From an uncultured Clostridia bacterium (GTDB lineage: Bacteria > Bacillota > Clostridia > Oscillospirales > Acutalibacteraceae): a DNA stretch of 64,000 nt. Below are positions 16,846 to 26,450 of this stretch, in pieces. Under the pieces are notes generated by a model, which saw nothing but the letters and a program-made list of their open reading frames with translations, ran no database searches and had not been told where the DNA came from. Location: the NCBI GenBank assembly GCA_937892525.1, contig CALAEV010000007.1:24352-88351 (forward strand). Reading direction: 5' to 3'. The number at the start of each line of letters is the position of its first letter. The stretch's first letter is position 1. Made by a program: the position numbers and the translations under genes.

Positions 16846-17499
16846 GTGAAAATTAATAAATTCACTTTTTTACCCATACTTACTCTTTTAATTGGCGTTT
16901 TCTTTTTAGGTTTAGGTATTTATGAAACTGCCACATCCCAGACAAAAGATTACGCCGAAACTGTTGGGTACTATAATTACTCAACTATTGCAGAAAAAGA
17001 GCATTATGATTCTATTAAAGACAAACATTACGCAACTACATATTATCTAACTTACCAATATGCAGTTGACGGCGAAGCTTATTATGTAACCACTGATTAT
17101 ACAACTTCATTAGAGCCATCATTTGGCGAAGAAATAACAATTCTATATGATGCTGAAAATCCCGAGCAAGCAGTAGTTGGTGGACCGGCAAAACGTAGTA
17201 ATTTCTTAATGATTTTTGGTGTTTTCTTTATTCTCGGTTCACTCCCATTTTTAGTTGTTCTGTTCGGAAACAACAAAAAAACACCAAAAGTTGACAAAAT
17301 GGGAGTTCTTATGGGTTCAATAGTTGCCGTTATGGGTTATGGTGCATTGGCAATTATTTGTGGCTCATTCTCCCCTGTCGGAATTTTCAGATATCTTGAC
17401 TCTTCATTTGCACTCCCTTTACTTATTCCGATTTTAATGGTTGTGGCAGGTGTTTTTGGAGTTATTAAAGGTACAATTTTCTATAAACCACAAGACTAA
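16846..17499 (+). CDS. DUF3592-like membrane protein
   Basis: 217 aa from GTG 16846 after GAGGCG. One N-terminal helix, then an extracytoplasmic part with TYYLTYQYAVDGEAYY and GEEITILYDAENPEQAVV typical of DUF3592, then three C-terminal helices. The function is unknown. Confidence 0.75.
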   Translation: MKINKFTFLPILTLLIGVFFLGLGIYETATSQTKDYAETVGYYNYSTIAEKEHYDSIKDKHYATTYYLTYQYAVDGEAYYVTTDYTTSLEPSFGEEITILYDAENPEQAVVGGPAKRSNFLMIFGVFFILGSLPFLVVLFGNNKKTPKVDKMGVLMGSIVAVMGYGALAIICGSFSPVGIFRYLDSSFALPLLIPILMVVAGVFGVIKGTIFYKPQD

Positions 17500-17518
17500 T
17501 TTCTATAAGAGGTAATAT

Positions 17519-19327
17519 ATGGCAAAGAAACAAAACATTCGAAATTTTTCAATTATTGCTCACATTGACCACGGAAAGTCAACTCTTGCAGACAGACTTT
17601 TGGAGCTTACCGAAACTGTTGCAAAACGTGATATGACAGAGCAATTACTTGACAATATGGACCTTGAGCGTGAGCGTGGCATTACCATTAAAGCACACGC
17701 AGTTAAACTTGACTACAAGGCACAAGACGGCGAAACTTATGAACTTAACTTAATCGATACTCCTGGTCACGTGGACTTTAACTACGAGGTTTCTCGTTCA
17801 CTTGCTGCTTGTGAGGGTGCTGTGCTTATAATCGATGCATCCCAAGGTGTTGAGGCACAGACACTTGCTAATACATATTTAGCACTCGACCACGACCTTG
17901 AATTAGTGCCTGTTATCAATAAGATTGACTTACCTGCTGCTGACCCTGACAGAGTTGCAAACGAGGTTGAAGAAGTTATCGGTCTTCCTTGCGACGAAGC
18001 TCCTCGCGTTTCTGCAAAAACAGGCGAAAACATTGGCGCAGTACTTGAAAGTATTGTTTCCCTTGTACCACCACCTGAAAATAATGATGACAAGCCACTT
18101 CGTGCACTTGTATTTGACTCTGTTTATGACAGTTACAAAGGCGTTATAGTTTATGTTCGAATTATGGACGGTAAAATTAAGCCAGGTGACACAATGCGAA
18201 TGATGGCAACAGGCGCTGAATTTACGGTTGTTGAAGTTGGTTATATGCGACCAAATGCTATGGAACCACAAAAAGAGCTTACGTCTGGCGAAGTTGGTTA
18301 CATTACTGCGTCAATTAAAACTGTTAGTGATGCTCGTGTGGGTGACACAGTTACAACTGCTGAAAATCCTGCAAGTGAGGCACTTGCAGGCTACAGAAAA
18401 GTTAATCCTATGGTTTTCTGCGGTGTTTACCCTGCTGACGGTGCTGACTACGAAAATCTTCGTGAGGCACTTGAAAAATTGCAGTTAAATGATGCAGCGT
18501 TATCTTTTGAGCCTGAAACATCAGGCGCTCTTGGTTTTGGTTTCCGTTGTGGATTTTTAGGTCTTTTGCACCTTGAAATTATTCAAGAGAGACTTGAAAG
18601 AGAATACAACCTTGACCTTGTTACAACAATTCCAAGCGTTATTTATAAAGTACACCTTACAAATGGCGAGATAATAGAAATTGATAACCCAAGCCACTAC
18701 CCTGACCCTGCAGTTATTGACTACTGCGAAGAGCCAACAGTTGAGGCACACATTTACGCACCACCTGAATACATTGGCGCGATTATGAATCTTTGTCAGG
18801 ACAGACGTGGCGTTTATATGAATACCACACACTTGGCTTCTGACCGTGTTGATTTACATTACATTTTGCCACTTAATGAAATTATTTATGATTTCTTTGA
18901 TGTACTTAAATCTCGTACTCGTGGATATGCGTCTTTCGACTATGAAATGAGCGATTATCAGCGTTCAAGCATTATTAAACTTGATGTGCTTCTTAACGGC
19001 GATATTATTGACGCCCTTTCGTTTATGATTCATAGTGAAAAGGCTTATGCAAAGGCACGAAGAATTGCAGAAAAACTTAAAGATAATATTCCACGCCAGA
19101 TGTTTGAAATTCCAATTCAGATGGCTATTGGTGGTAAGGTTATTGCTCGTGAAACCGTCAAGGCAATGCGAAAAGACGTTCTTGCAAAATGCTACGGTGG
19201 CGACATTACTCGTAAAAAGAAATTGCTTGAAAAACAGAAGGAAGGTAAAAAGCGCATGCGCCACTTCGGTACTGTTGAAGTTCCACAAGAGGCATTTATG
19301 GCTGTGCTTAAACTTGATGATGAATAA
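17519..19327 (+). CDS. lepA: Elongation factor 4 (LepA)
   Basis: 602 aa, full length. G motifs: AHIDHGKSTLADRL, RGITIKAHAV, DTPGHVDFNYEVSRS, NKIDLPAADP, followed by the EF-G-like domains II, III, V and the LepA-specific C-terminal domain. EF4 is a translational GTPase that affects stalled or stressed ribosomes. Its 3' end overlaps the next start (ATGATGAATAAAG). Confidence 0.97.
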   Translation: MAKKQNIRNFSIIAHIDHGKSTLADRLLELTETVAKRDMTEQLLDNMDLERERGITIKAHAVKLDYKAQDGETYELNLIDTPGHVDFNYEVSRSLAACEGAVLIIDASQGVEAQTLANTYLALDHDLELVPVINKIDLPAADPDRVANEVEEVIGLPCDEAPRVSAKTGENIGAVLESIVSLVPPPENNDDKPLRALVFDSVYDSYKGVIVYVRIMDGKIKPGDTMRMMATGAEFTVVEVGYMRPNAMEPQKELTSGEVGYITASIKTVSDARVGDTVTTAENPASEALAGYRKVNPMVFCGVYPADGADYENLREALEKLQLNDAALSFEPETSGALGFGFRCGFLGLLHLEIIQERLEREYNLDLVTTIPSVIYKVHLTNGEIIEIDNPSHYPDPAVIDYCEEPTVEAHIYAPPEYIGAIMNLCQDRRGVYMNTTHLASDRVDLHYILPLNEIIYDFFDVLKSRTRGYASFDYEMSDYQRSSIIKLDVLLNGDIIDALSFMIHSEKAYAKARRIAEKLKDNIPRQMFEIPIQMAIGGKVIARETVKAMRKDVLAKCYGGDITRKKKLLEKQKEGKKRMRHFGTVEVPQEAFMAVLKLDDE

Positions 19328-19802
19328 AGAAATTTTTGAAAAACTCGCAGAGTTAGAAATTGAATACAAAAAAATTGAGCACCCTGCTGCATTCACAATG
19401 GAAGAAATTGAGGAATATCATCTTACTGAAAACGGTCATATTCCAAAAAATCTTGTACTTCGTGATGTTAAAGGTACTCGCAATATGCTTGTTGTTCTTC
19501 ACGGAGACAAAAGGGCTAACTTGCAGTTAATTCGTGCAGAAATTGACTCAACAAAGTTAAGTTTTGCATCAGACGAAAGATTAGATAAATATCTTAAAGT
19601 TGAAAAAGGGTCTGTTTCCCCTTTCGGTGTTATTTATGATACTGAAAAGGAACTTGAAATCTATTTTGATGCAGATTTGAAGAAAGAAGAAATAGTTGGT
19701 TGCCACCCTAACGACAACACGGCAACTGTATTCTTAAAATTCCAAGACCTTGTGAAGTATGTAAAATCTTGTGGCCATACAATTAGTTACATAAAAGTAT
19801 GA
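19320..19802 (+). CDS. YbaK/prolyl-tRNA deacylase-like protein (ProXp/PrdX)
   Basis: 160 aa from ATG 19320, inside the lepA stop region (another ATG at 19317 is equivalent). The YbaK fold is visible: EYKKIEHPAAFTMEE, KNLVLRDVKGTRNMLVVLHG, SPFGVIYD and GCHPNDNTATVFL. This subfamily hydrolyses mischarged Ala- or Cys-tRNA-Pro. The 4-nt overlap with hemW suggests coupling. Confidence 0.88.
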   Translation: MNKEIFEKLAELEIEYKKIEHPAAFTMEEIEEYHLTENGHIPKNLVLRDVKGTRNMLVVLHGDKRANLQLIRAEIDSTKLSFASDERLDKYLKVEKGSVSPFGVIYDTEKELEIYFDADLKKEEIVGCHPNDNTATVFLKFQDLVKYVKSCGHTISYIKV

Positions 19803-20908
19803 AAAGCATAGGACTTTATTTACACATTCCATTTTGCAAATCAAAATGTCCATACTGTGATTTTTACTCTTTTTCAGGCAAAGACACGCAAAAAGACGAA
19901 TACACAAGTGTTTTGAAAAGCAAAATGTTGTCAAGTATTTCTGCTTTACAGAGCAATTGTGGTTGTAAAGCAAATACACTTTACATTGGTGGTGGAACTC
20001 CATCAGTTTTAGGTGCAAAAAATCTTGCAACCCTTGTAAATGCGTGCAATTCAGGCTTTTTAACAGATACTGCAGAAATTACAGTTGAGTGTAATCCTTA
20101 TGGATTGGGTGAAGATTTTTTTAAGATTTTATACGAATGTGGTGTGAACAGAATTTCTTTAGGACTTCAGTCTGCAGTTGACTCTGAAAGACGAATTTTA
20201 GGTAGATTAAGTGATAGAAATCAAGTTGAAATTGCAGTAAAAACTGCGCAAAAGGTAGGTTTTGAAAATATAACTCTTGATGTTATGCTGGGTGTACCAA
20301 ATCAAACAGAAAAATCACTTCAAGATACTTTAGATTTTTGTATCTCTCTTGGCGTGCCACATATAAGCGCTTATATGCTGAAACTTGAAGAGAATACGCA
20401 TTTTTATAAAAATCAACATAAATACAATTTCCCTGATGACGATTTAACAGCAGATTTATATTTACAGATGTGCGAAACTCTTGAAAATCAAGGCATAATG
20501 CAATATGAAATTTCAAATTTTGCAAAAAAAGGATTTGAGAGTCAACACAACCTTAAATATTGGCATTGTGAAGAATATCTGGGACTCGGACCATCTGCAC
20601 ATTCATTTTTAGACGGTAAGCGTTTCTATTTTGACCGTGATTTTCAGGCATTTATGAATGGTAACTCCCCTATCGACGACGGATTTGGTGGAGATTTCAC
20701 AGAATATGCAATGCTGAATCTTCGTTTGGTTGAAGGAATTAATGAAGATAAAGTTTTAGAGCGTTTTTGGCATTCAATTCCAAAAGAAATATATAAAAAA
20801 TCACAAATTTTCATTGATAATGGGTATATGCGCAAAACTGACAATGGTTTAGCATTGACACGAAAAGGCTTTTTAATGTCAAACACTATTTTGGCTAATA
20901 TTTTATAA
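19799..20908 (+). CDS. hemW: HemW-like radical SAM heme chaperone
   Basis: 369 aa. It begins LYLHIPFCKSKCPYCDFYSF, giving the CxxxCxxCxF motif, with YIGGGTPS, ECNPYGL, and the HemW C-terminal domain (YEISNFAKKGFESQHNLKYW). It lacks the extra Cys of true HemN. The family binds heme and was long annotated as coproporphyrinogen III oxidase-like. The lepA-hemW order is common in Firmicutes. Confidence 0.93.
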   Translation: MKSIGLYLHIPFCKSKCPYCDFYSFSGKDTQKDEYTSVLKSKMLSSISALQSNCGCKANTLYIGGGTPSVLGAKNLATLVNACNSGFLTDTAEITVECNPYGLGEDFFKILYECGVNRISLGLQSAVDSERRILGRLSDRNQVEIAVKTAQKVGFENITLDVMLGVPNQTEKSLQDTLDFCISLGVPHISAYMLKLEENTHFYKNQHKYNFPDDDLTADLYLQMCETLENQGIMQYEISNFAKKGFESQHNLKYWHCEEYLGLGPSAHSFLDGKRFYFDRDFQAFMNGNSPIDDGFGGDFTEYAMLNLRLVEGINEDKVLERFWHSIPKEIYKKSQIFIDNGYMRKTDNGLALTRKGFLMSNTILANIL

Positions 20909-20921
20909 TGGGTGTGGATTT

Positions 20922-21860
20922 ATGAACTGGTTTTATAAGTTAATCGCTTTAATTATGACTCTTTTTATTCATTTTCCTGTAGGTGAAATGGAGTCTTATT
21001 CTGCCTCTTACAATGATACATCACTTGTATTTACTGTGCTTTCTGATGTGCATATTGAGGGCAACAATGAAGACCGTTTTGCTAGTTTCGGCGAAGGTCT
21101 TGCTGACATTAATCTTGCAGAAAAGAACGACGCACTTATCTTTCTTGGCGACAACACAATGAATAATCAGGTTATTGAGCTTGGTGCATTTTATGAACTT
21201 TTGACAGAACACATTACAATCCCCAATATTCTTATGGTTACAGGTAATCATGACCTTTGCCCAAGTGATTACAACACTGGAACTTATGAGGATTTGCGTG
21301 ATAGATTTTTTGATTATAAAAATGAATATATAAAAGCGCAATATGATGATAGTGTTTATTATAGTTACGAAATCAATGGTTACAAATTCATTGTATTAGG
21401 CTCGGAATCTGATGCAGGAGTGCAGGAAGATATATCTGACGAACAATTAGAATGGTTTGAAAGTGAACTGAAATCTGCAGAAAAAAGTGAAAATCCCGTA
21501 TTCATTTTTAACCATTATCCTCTTAATCACACTTGGTCAGATGTCTGGACTGAAGGGCATATTGGCGAAGACAGCGAAAGACTTCATGACATACTAAAAA
21601 ACAGTGAAAACCAAATTGTATATTTTTCAGGTCATTTGCACATGGGACTTTATGATAATCAAGTTTCTTATGTAAATGAGGACCATATTACATATATAAG
21701 CGTACCTTCATTCGGCTCTGACAACAATGTTGGTGACGCCCACATTCAAGATAAAGGTATGGGAATGTATGTTGAGGTTTATGAAGATAGTATTCTTATT
21801 CGTATTCGTGATTTTGTAAAACACGAATGGAAAAATATAGAATATAGCATTCAATTATAA
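20922..21860 (+). CDS. Secreted calcineurin-like metallophosphoesterase
   Basis: 312 aa with an N-terminal hydrophobic segment (4-20) that could be a signal peptide or anchor. Metal-ligand motifs are complete: LSDVHIEG (DxH), FLGDN, VTGNHD, FNHYP and FSGHLH. The substrate is unknown. It lies 13 nt after hemW in the same direction. Confidence 0.85.
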   Translation: MNWFYKLIALIMTLFIHFPVGEMESYSASYNDTSLVFTVLSDVHIEGNNEDRFASFGEGLADINLAEKNDALIFLGDNTMNNQVIELGAFYELLTEHITIPNILMVTGNHDLCPSDYNTGTYEDLRDRFFDYKNEYIKAQYDDSVYYSYEINGYKFIVLGSESDAGVQEDISDEQLEWFESELKSAEKSENPVFIFNHYPLNHTWSDVWTEGHIGEDSERLHDILKNSENQIVYFSGHLHMGLYDNQVSYVNEDHITYISVPSFGSDNNVGDAHIQDKGMGMYVEVYEDSILIRIRDFVKHEWKNIEYSIQL

Positions 21861-21872
21861 CGAGGTTTTAAT

Positions 21873-22463
21873 ATGAGAAAATACGAAAATGATGGCAATA
21901 CATATTCATTACCATTAAAAATTAATCTTGCCCACTCAAAAAGAATGTTAGGCTATAATTTAATCGTTTTTTTCTTTATGACATTACCAAGCCTCTTATT
22001 AATTTTATGTGGAATAGAATCTGGTATAAAAAAAGGTTTTGATGGCGCAACATACTTCTTAATTGCTTGTTTTTTATCAATGTTTATTGCTTCTATTGTT
22101 TTAATATATCCCCGTAACCTTATCATTGATGCTGAAAAAATTCAATTACGATGTTTTATATTCAAAAAAGAAATCTACTGGGTTGGAGCAAAAAGTTTAA
22201 CTACGCATGTTTCTGATGTTGCTTTTACTACTCAACAAAATTGGAGTCGAAGTATAAATTTGCGTATCCATAAAGCAAATCAGACTAACCATGGTAAACG
22301 TATTGGTATTAAAAAATTTGAAATAACTTATTGTGACCGAAAAGCAAGTTTTGGAAGTTTGCATTTCAATATATCAACAGACTCAAATGTTAATCTTGAA
22401 ATGCTTAGCAGAACTATATATACTGCTTACCATAAACGCCAAGGGGCTTTAAGTGACAAATAA
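21873..22463 (+). CDS. Hypothetical membrane protein
   Basis: 196 aa starting 12 nt after the phosphoesterase with CGAGG upstream. Two hydrophobic segments (about 30-50 and 62-85) are followed by a soluble C-terminal half (LIIDAEKIQLRCFIFKKEI) that looks like a PH-like bacterial domain. I do not recognise the family. Confidence 0.65.
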   Translation: MRKYENDGNTYSLPLKINLAHSKRMLGYNLIVFFFMTLPSLLLILCGIESGIKKGFDGATYFLIACFLSMFIASIVLIYPRNLIIDAEKIQLRCFIFKKEIYWVGAKSLTTHVSDVAFTTQQNWSRSINLRIHKANQTNHGKRIGIKKFEITYCDRKASFGSLHFNISTDSNVNLEMLSRTIYTAYHKRQGALSDK

Positions 22464-22493
22464 TTTTACATATTTAGCAAAGTTTTCTCTGCA

Positions 22494-22522
22494 TTGACAT
22501 TCTATTTTTATTATGATAGAAT
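22494..22522 (+). promoter_or_regulatory. Promoter of metA
   Basis: TTGACA (22494-22499), 17-nt spacer, TAGAAT (22517-22522), 47 nt before the ATG. The leader is too short for an S-box riboswitch. Confidence 0.7.
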
Positions 22523-22569
22523 ACTAAATCGTGCATTGCACAAATATTAAAAGAATTGAGGTGGACGAA

Positions 22570-23487
22570 ATGCCTATTAAAATTGACGACCAATTACCAG
22601 CAAGACACAATCTTGAATTAGAGAATATTTTCGTTATGACAGAGCAACGAGCATCTTTGCAGGACATTCGTCCGCTTAAAATTATTCTTCTTAACTTAAT
22701 GCCTACAAAAATTGAAACTGAAACTCAGATTTTGAGATTGTTAAGTAATTCACCTTTACAGGTTGAAGTTGAACTTTTGCAGGTTGCTACTCACGAGAGC
22801 AAAAACACTTCAAAAGAGCATATGCTCAAATTCTATAAGACCTTTGATGACATCAAAGACCAGAAATTTGATGGTATGATTGTTACAGGTGCTCCTGTTG
22901 AAATGATGCCTTTTGAAGAGGTTGATTATTGGGAAGAACTTTGCAAAATCTTTGACTGGGCAAAGAGCCACGTTTATTCATCATTCCACATTTGTTGGGG
23001 TGCTCAGGCTGCTCTTTATTACCACTACGGTATTCCAAAATACAAGCTTCCTGAAAAGATGTTTGGTATTTTCCCACACAAACCACTTGATATGTATCAT
23101 CCGTTACTTCGTGGTTTCAGTGATTTATTCTATGTGCCACATTCAAGACATACAGAAACTAAAAAGGAAGATATAGCACTTGTCAAAGACTTGCAAATCC
23201 TTTCATATTCAGAGATTTCAGGTGTTCACCTTGTGGCTGATATGGAGTGCAGAAATTTCTACTGCACAGGTCATAGCGAATACGACAGCGACACTCTCGC
23301 TCGTGAATATTTTAGGGATTTACACAAGGGACTTGACATTAAAATCCCTTATAACTATTTTCCTAATGACGATACACGCTTGACACCACCACTTACTTGG
23401 CGAGGGGCTGGCAGTTTGTTATTCCAAAACTGGCTTAACTACTTTGTGTATCAGCGTACACCTTATGATGTTAATGAGATTAAATAA
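22570..23487 (+). CDS. metAA: Homoserine O-acyltransferase MetA, predicted to use acetyl-CoA
   Basis: 305 aa from ATG 22570 (GAGGTGG upstream); an in-frame start at 22531 is less likely. MetA family motifs: PLKIILLNLMPTKIETE, FHICWGAQAALYYHYGI (catalytic Cys), HSEYD and YFVYQRTPYDV. Residue 111 counted from this start is Glu (TGAPVE). In characterised enzymes Glu111 goes with acetyl-CoA and Gly111 with succinyl-CoA, so the product is probably O-acetylhomoserine for methionine synthesis. Confidence 0.92.
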   Translation: MPIKIDDQLPARHNLELENIFVMTEQRASLQDIRPLKIILLNLMPTKIETETQILRLLSNSPLQVEVELLQVATHESKNTSKEHMLKFYKTFDDIKDQKFDGMIVTGAPVEMMPFEEVDYWEELCKIFDWAKSHVYSSFHICWGAQAALYYHYGIPKYKLPEKMFGIFPHKPLDMYHPLLRGFSDLFYVPHSRHTETKKEDIALVKDLQILSYSEISGVHLVADMECRNFYCTGHSEYDSDTLAREYFRDLHKGLDIKIPYNYFPNDDTRLTPPLTWRGAGSLLFQNWLNYFVYQRTPYDVNEIK

Positions 23488-23494
23488 AAAAATT

Positions 23495-23516
23495 GAGGTA
23501 TTCAAACGAATACCTC
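23495..23516. terminator. Terminator between metA and dpaB
   Basis: GAGGTATTC-AAAC-GAATACCTC followed by TTTTTAT on the plus side; A-rich on the other side, so it could serve both convergent genes. Confidence 0.85.
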
Positions 23517-23523
23517 TTTTTAT

Positions 23524-24099
23524 TTATAATAAGATAGGTTGTGGTTGTTTATTGGTTGCTAATACTTCACGAACCGTATCGAGAATATAATCAAAATCTG
23601 CTACAATTGAATTAGGTTTGTTTATATGGTCATCTTGTCGCATTGGTACAAAGTAAATATTTTTACTATTCATAAGTGTTCCTATGTTCCTTGCCGATGT
23701 GCCAAGGGCATCATTCGTTGAAACTGCGATTATTACAGGACGCTGATTTCTTAAATGTGCCTTTGTTGCAAGGGTAACGGAAGTATCGCTAATACCGTTA
23801 GCAAGCTTGCCAAGCGTATTACCTGTGCAAGGTGCAATCACCAATACATCAAGCAGTTCTTTTGGGCCTATGGGCTCTGCGCCACTGATTGTATATATAA
23901 TCTTTTCGTTACAAATCCCTTCAATTTCTTCATTAAAATCTCGTGACTTGCCGAATCTTGTATCTGTTGTATATGCAGTATGGGACATTATAGGAACAAC
24001 CCTATACCCATCACTTACAAGTTTTTTCATTTGTGGGATTACTTTTTTAAAGGTGCAAAACGAACCACACAAAGCAAATCCCACAGTTTCTTTGCTCAT
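23524..24099 (-). CDS. dpaB: Dipicolinate synthase subunit B
   Basis: 191 aa, flavoprotein-like fold: GFALCGSFCTFKKVIPQM, PIMSHTAYTTDTRFG, VIAPCTGNTLGKLANGI and PRQD-like end (FVPMRQDD). With DpaA it makes dipicolinic acid in the mother cell for the spore core. The gene lies 3 nt after dpaA in the same transcript. Marks the organism as a spore former. Confidence 0.93.
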   Translation of the reverse strand: MSKETVGFALCGSFCTFKKVIPQMKKLVSDGYRVVPIMSHTAYTTDTRFGKSRDFNEEIEGICNEKIIYTISGAEPIGPKELLDVLVIAPCTGNTLGKLANGISDTSVTLATKAHLRNQRPVIIAVSTNDALGTSARNIGTLMNSKNIYFVPMRQDDHINKPNSIVADFDYILDTVREVLATNKQPQPILL

Positions 24100-24102
24100 T
24101 TG

Positions 24103-24954
24103 TTACTCCTCCTTTTGCAAGTGTTCTTGAATTTTCTTACCTATTATCTCCCCTGCGGTTTTTGGTGTGTATTTACCGGGCAGACCGAATGCTTTGATTA
24201 CATCCACACCATTTTTACGCATAACTTCAAAATCCATACCATAAGGGGCAGAGGCAAGTTCAATAACCTTGCATTTTTCGTTTATGTTCTTGGCTGTTTC
24301 TTCTGTGAAAATCCCAGATGGCACAGTATTTATAATAATATCAAATCTGTTGGCAAGAGAATCAAGTGTTGTTATAGGGTAGGCTTTACACCCTTTTATA
24401 TTTGCATCTTCACGCTGTGACGGATTTCGCGCAAACACAGTAACATTACAGGAAAGTGATGAAAGAAGACTTGCAGTTTCTTTTGCTACTCTGCCATATC
24501 CGGTAATTGCATATTCACCCATAGGGAGTGCAAAGTCAATATGCTCAAGAATTATTTTAAGAGTTCCAAACGCTGTCAGTACTGCGTTTTTTTCAACAAA
24601 AGCATCATCATAATAATCTATATAAGGAATATCTGTTTCACGAAGGCGAGAAAGCAACTCACCATTGATTATTCCACCGAAAACTATATTCTGTTTACCG
24701 AGAAAAGACAATAATCGGTCAATAGATATTTCCTTTTTAGAAAATGGCATATTTACGGTTTTTCCGTTTCGTGTTGCAGGCAAGGGCAATATGATTGCAG
24801 TATTTTCGTCAATCATACTTTTAAGCTTATCTGTATCGTCATCCCAATCAAAAAGCCCATAAGATGAAACTGTAAGACCTTGCCCTTGCAAATATTCTTT
24901 AAGATATTTTTGTCTTTTATCTCCACCAACTATTATAATATTTCTGTTTTTCAT
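24103..24954 (-). CDS. dpaA: Dipicolinate synthase subunit A
   Basis: 283 aa. An N-terminal catalytic region (IIIVGGDKRQKYLKEYL) is followed by a Rossmann NAD(P) domain (YAITGYGRVAKETASLL, about 150-165) and ELASAPYGMDF. It oxidises dihydrodipicolinate pathway intermediates together with DpaB. Start at ATG 24954 with AAGGGTGAAG upstream. Confidence 0.93.
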   Translation of the reverse strand: MKNRNIIIVGGDKRQKYLKEYLQGQGLTVSSYGLFDWDDDTDKLKSMIDENTAIILPLPATRNGKTVNMPFSKKEISIDRLLSFLGKQNIVFGGIINGELLSRLRETDIPYIDYYDDAFVEKNAVLTAFGTLKIILEHIDFALPMGEYAITGYGRVAKETASLLSSLSCNVTVFARNPSQREDANIKGCKAYPITTLDSLANRFDIIINTVPSGIFTEETAKNINEKCKVIELASAPYGMDFEVMRKNGVDVIKAFGLPGKYTPKTAGEIIGKKIQEHLQKEE

Positions 24955-24981
24955 ATATACTTCACCCTTCCCTTACAGTAT

Positions 24982-25010
24982 TAGAATATGTTTTTTGAGA
25001 AAAAATGGTG
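24982..25010 (-). promoter_or_regulatory. Predicted sigma-K promoter of dpaAB
   Basis: On the minus strand CACC (25007-25010), 16-nt spacer, CATATTCTA (24982-24990). This matches the sigma-K consensus (mACm at -35, CATAnnnTA at -10) exactly. dpaAB (spoVF) is a known late mother-cell gene pair in Bacillus. Confidence 0.65.
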
Positions 25011-25064
25011 ATTAGGTGTTTAATTTTTTTGCAAACTGTATTATAATGTATTGTGGTGATAAAA

Positions 25065-26450
25065 ATGAGTGAAATTTCTAAAGTATTAAATTCAGTAAAA
25101 GTTATACATTTTATCGGTATTGGTGGTAGTGGTATGTGTCCACTTGCTGAAATTCTTCACAGCAAGGGCTACACCTTACAAGGTTCTGACAATAACGAAA
25201 GCTCTATTGTTGACCGTATTCGTAAAATGGGTATTAAAGTTATGATGGGGCAGCGTGCTGAAAACATTGAGGGCGCAGAAATGGTTGTGTATTCTGCCGC
25301 CATTTCAAAAGAAAACCCTGAACTTAAAGCAGCGCTAGAGAGTGGTATTCCTACATTCCAGCGTGCCGAGTTATTGGGTGAAGTTTCACGTCAATTTACA
25401 AACTGTATTGGTGTTTGTGGCACTCACGGCAAGACAACTGTAACTTCACTTACAGTACAAACTATGCTTGGGGCAGGGTTTGACCCATCTGCAGTTATCG
25501 GTGGCAAGTTACCACTTACAAACTCTTATGGACGCGTTGGCAACACTGAAACTATTGTTATGGAATCTTGTGAATATCAGGATACGTTCCTTAAAATGAG
25601 TCCTGATGTGGCTGTTATTCTCAATATTGACGAAGACCACCTTGAGTATTTCAAGACAATGGAAAATCTTATTTTGAGTTTCACAAAATTTGCTTCATCT
25701 GCTACAAAAGCAATTATTTATAACGGCGACGATGAAAACACCCTTAAAGCTATAAAAGACATTAAGGGTAAAGAGATGATTTCATTCGGTTTTAGTGATA
25801 AAAATGATTACTATGCAGAAAATGTAGAAGAATACAAAGGTGCATTCACAAAGTTTGATGTAATGTATAAAGGCGAAAAACTAGGTAGTGTTGAACTTTC
25901 AATCCCAGGTATTCACAATGTGCTCAACGCACTTGCTGCTATTGCATCTGCTATTTATTCAGGTGCAAAGTTTGAGGACTGCATTAAAGGGTTACAAGAA
26001 TTCAAGGGTGCAGGTCGTCGTTTTGAAGACCTTGGCACATATAACGGAATCGATTTTGTTGATGACTACGCTCACCACCCTGCTGAACTTAAGGTTACAC
26101 TTGAAGCAGCAATGAAAATGGGCTACAACACAGTTTGGGCAGTATTCCAACCATTCACTTATTCCAGAACTGCCATGCACTTTGACGAATTTGTTGATGT
26201 GCTTAAAATCCCTGACCGTTGTGTTATGACAGAAATTATGGGCTCACGCGAAGTCAACACTTATGATATTTATACTTCACAGTTAGCTGAAAAAATCCCA
26301 AACTCTGTTTGGTTTAATACACAAGAAGAAGTTGCAGATTATGTTGTGAAAAATGCAAAGGCAGGCGACCTTGTGCTGACAATGGGCTGTGGCGACATTT
26401 ATAAATCTGCATTTATGATGATTGAGAGACTTAAAAATGGTACAGTTTAA
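25065..26450 (+). CDS. murC: UDP-N-acetylmuramate--L-alanine ligase
   Basis: 461 aa from ATG 25065; the upstream GTGGTG belongs to the ribosome-binding region. Mur ligase motifs: HFIGIGGSGMCPLAEIL (UDP binding), GVCGTHGKTTVTSL (ATP P loop), ILNIDEDHLEYF, DDYAHHPAE and the C-terminal domain. It adds L-Ala to UDP-MurNAc in peptidoglycan synthesis. It overlaps ung by 14 nt. Confidence 0.96.
   Translation: MSEISKVLNSVKVIHFIGIGGSGMCPLAEILHSKGYTLQGSDNNESSIVDRIRKMGIKVMMGQRAENIEGAEMVVYSAAISKENPELKAALESGIPTFQRAELLGEVSRQFTNCIGVCGTHGKTTVTSLTVQTMLGAGFDPSAVIGGKLPLTNSYGRVGNTETIVMESCEYQDTFLKMSPDVAVILNIDEDHLEYFKTMENLILSFTKFASSATKAIIYNGDDENTLKAIKDIKGKEMISFGFSDKNDYYAENVEEYKGAFTKFDVMYKGEKLGSVELSIPGIHNVLNALAAIASAIYSGAKFEDCIKGLQEFKGAGRRFEDLGTYNGIDFVDDYAHHPAELKVTLEAAMKMGYNTVWAVFQPFTYSRTAMHFDEFVDVLKIPDRCVMTEIMGSREVNTYDIYTSQLAEKIPNSVWFNTQEEVADYVVKNAKAGDLVLTMGCGDIYKSAFMMIERLKNGTV

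Noticed and set aside
22464..22569. SAM riboswitch before metA
   Set aside because: The leader after the promoter is under 50 nt and lacks the S-box core.
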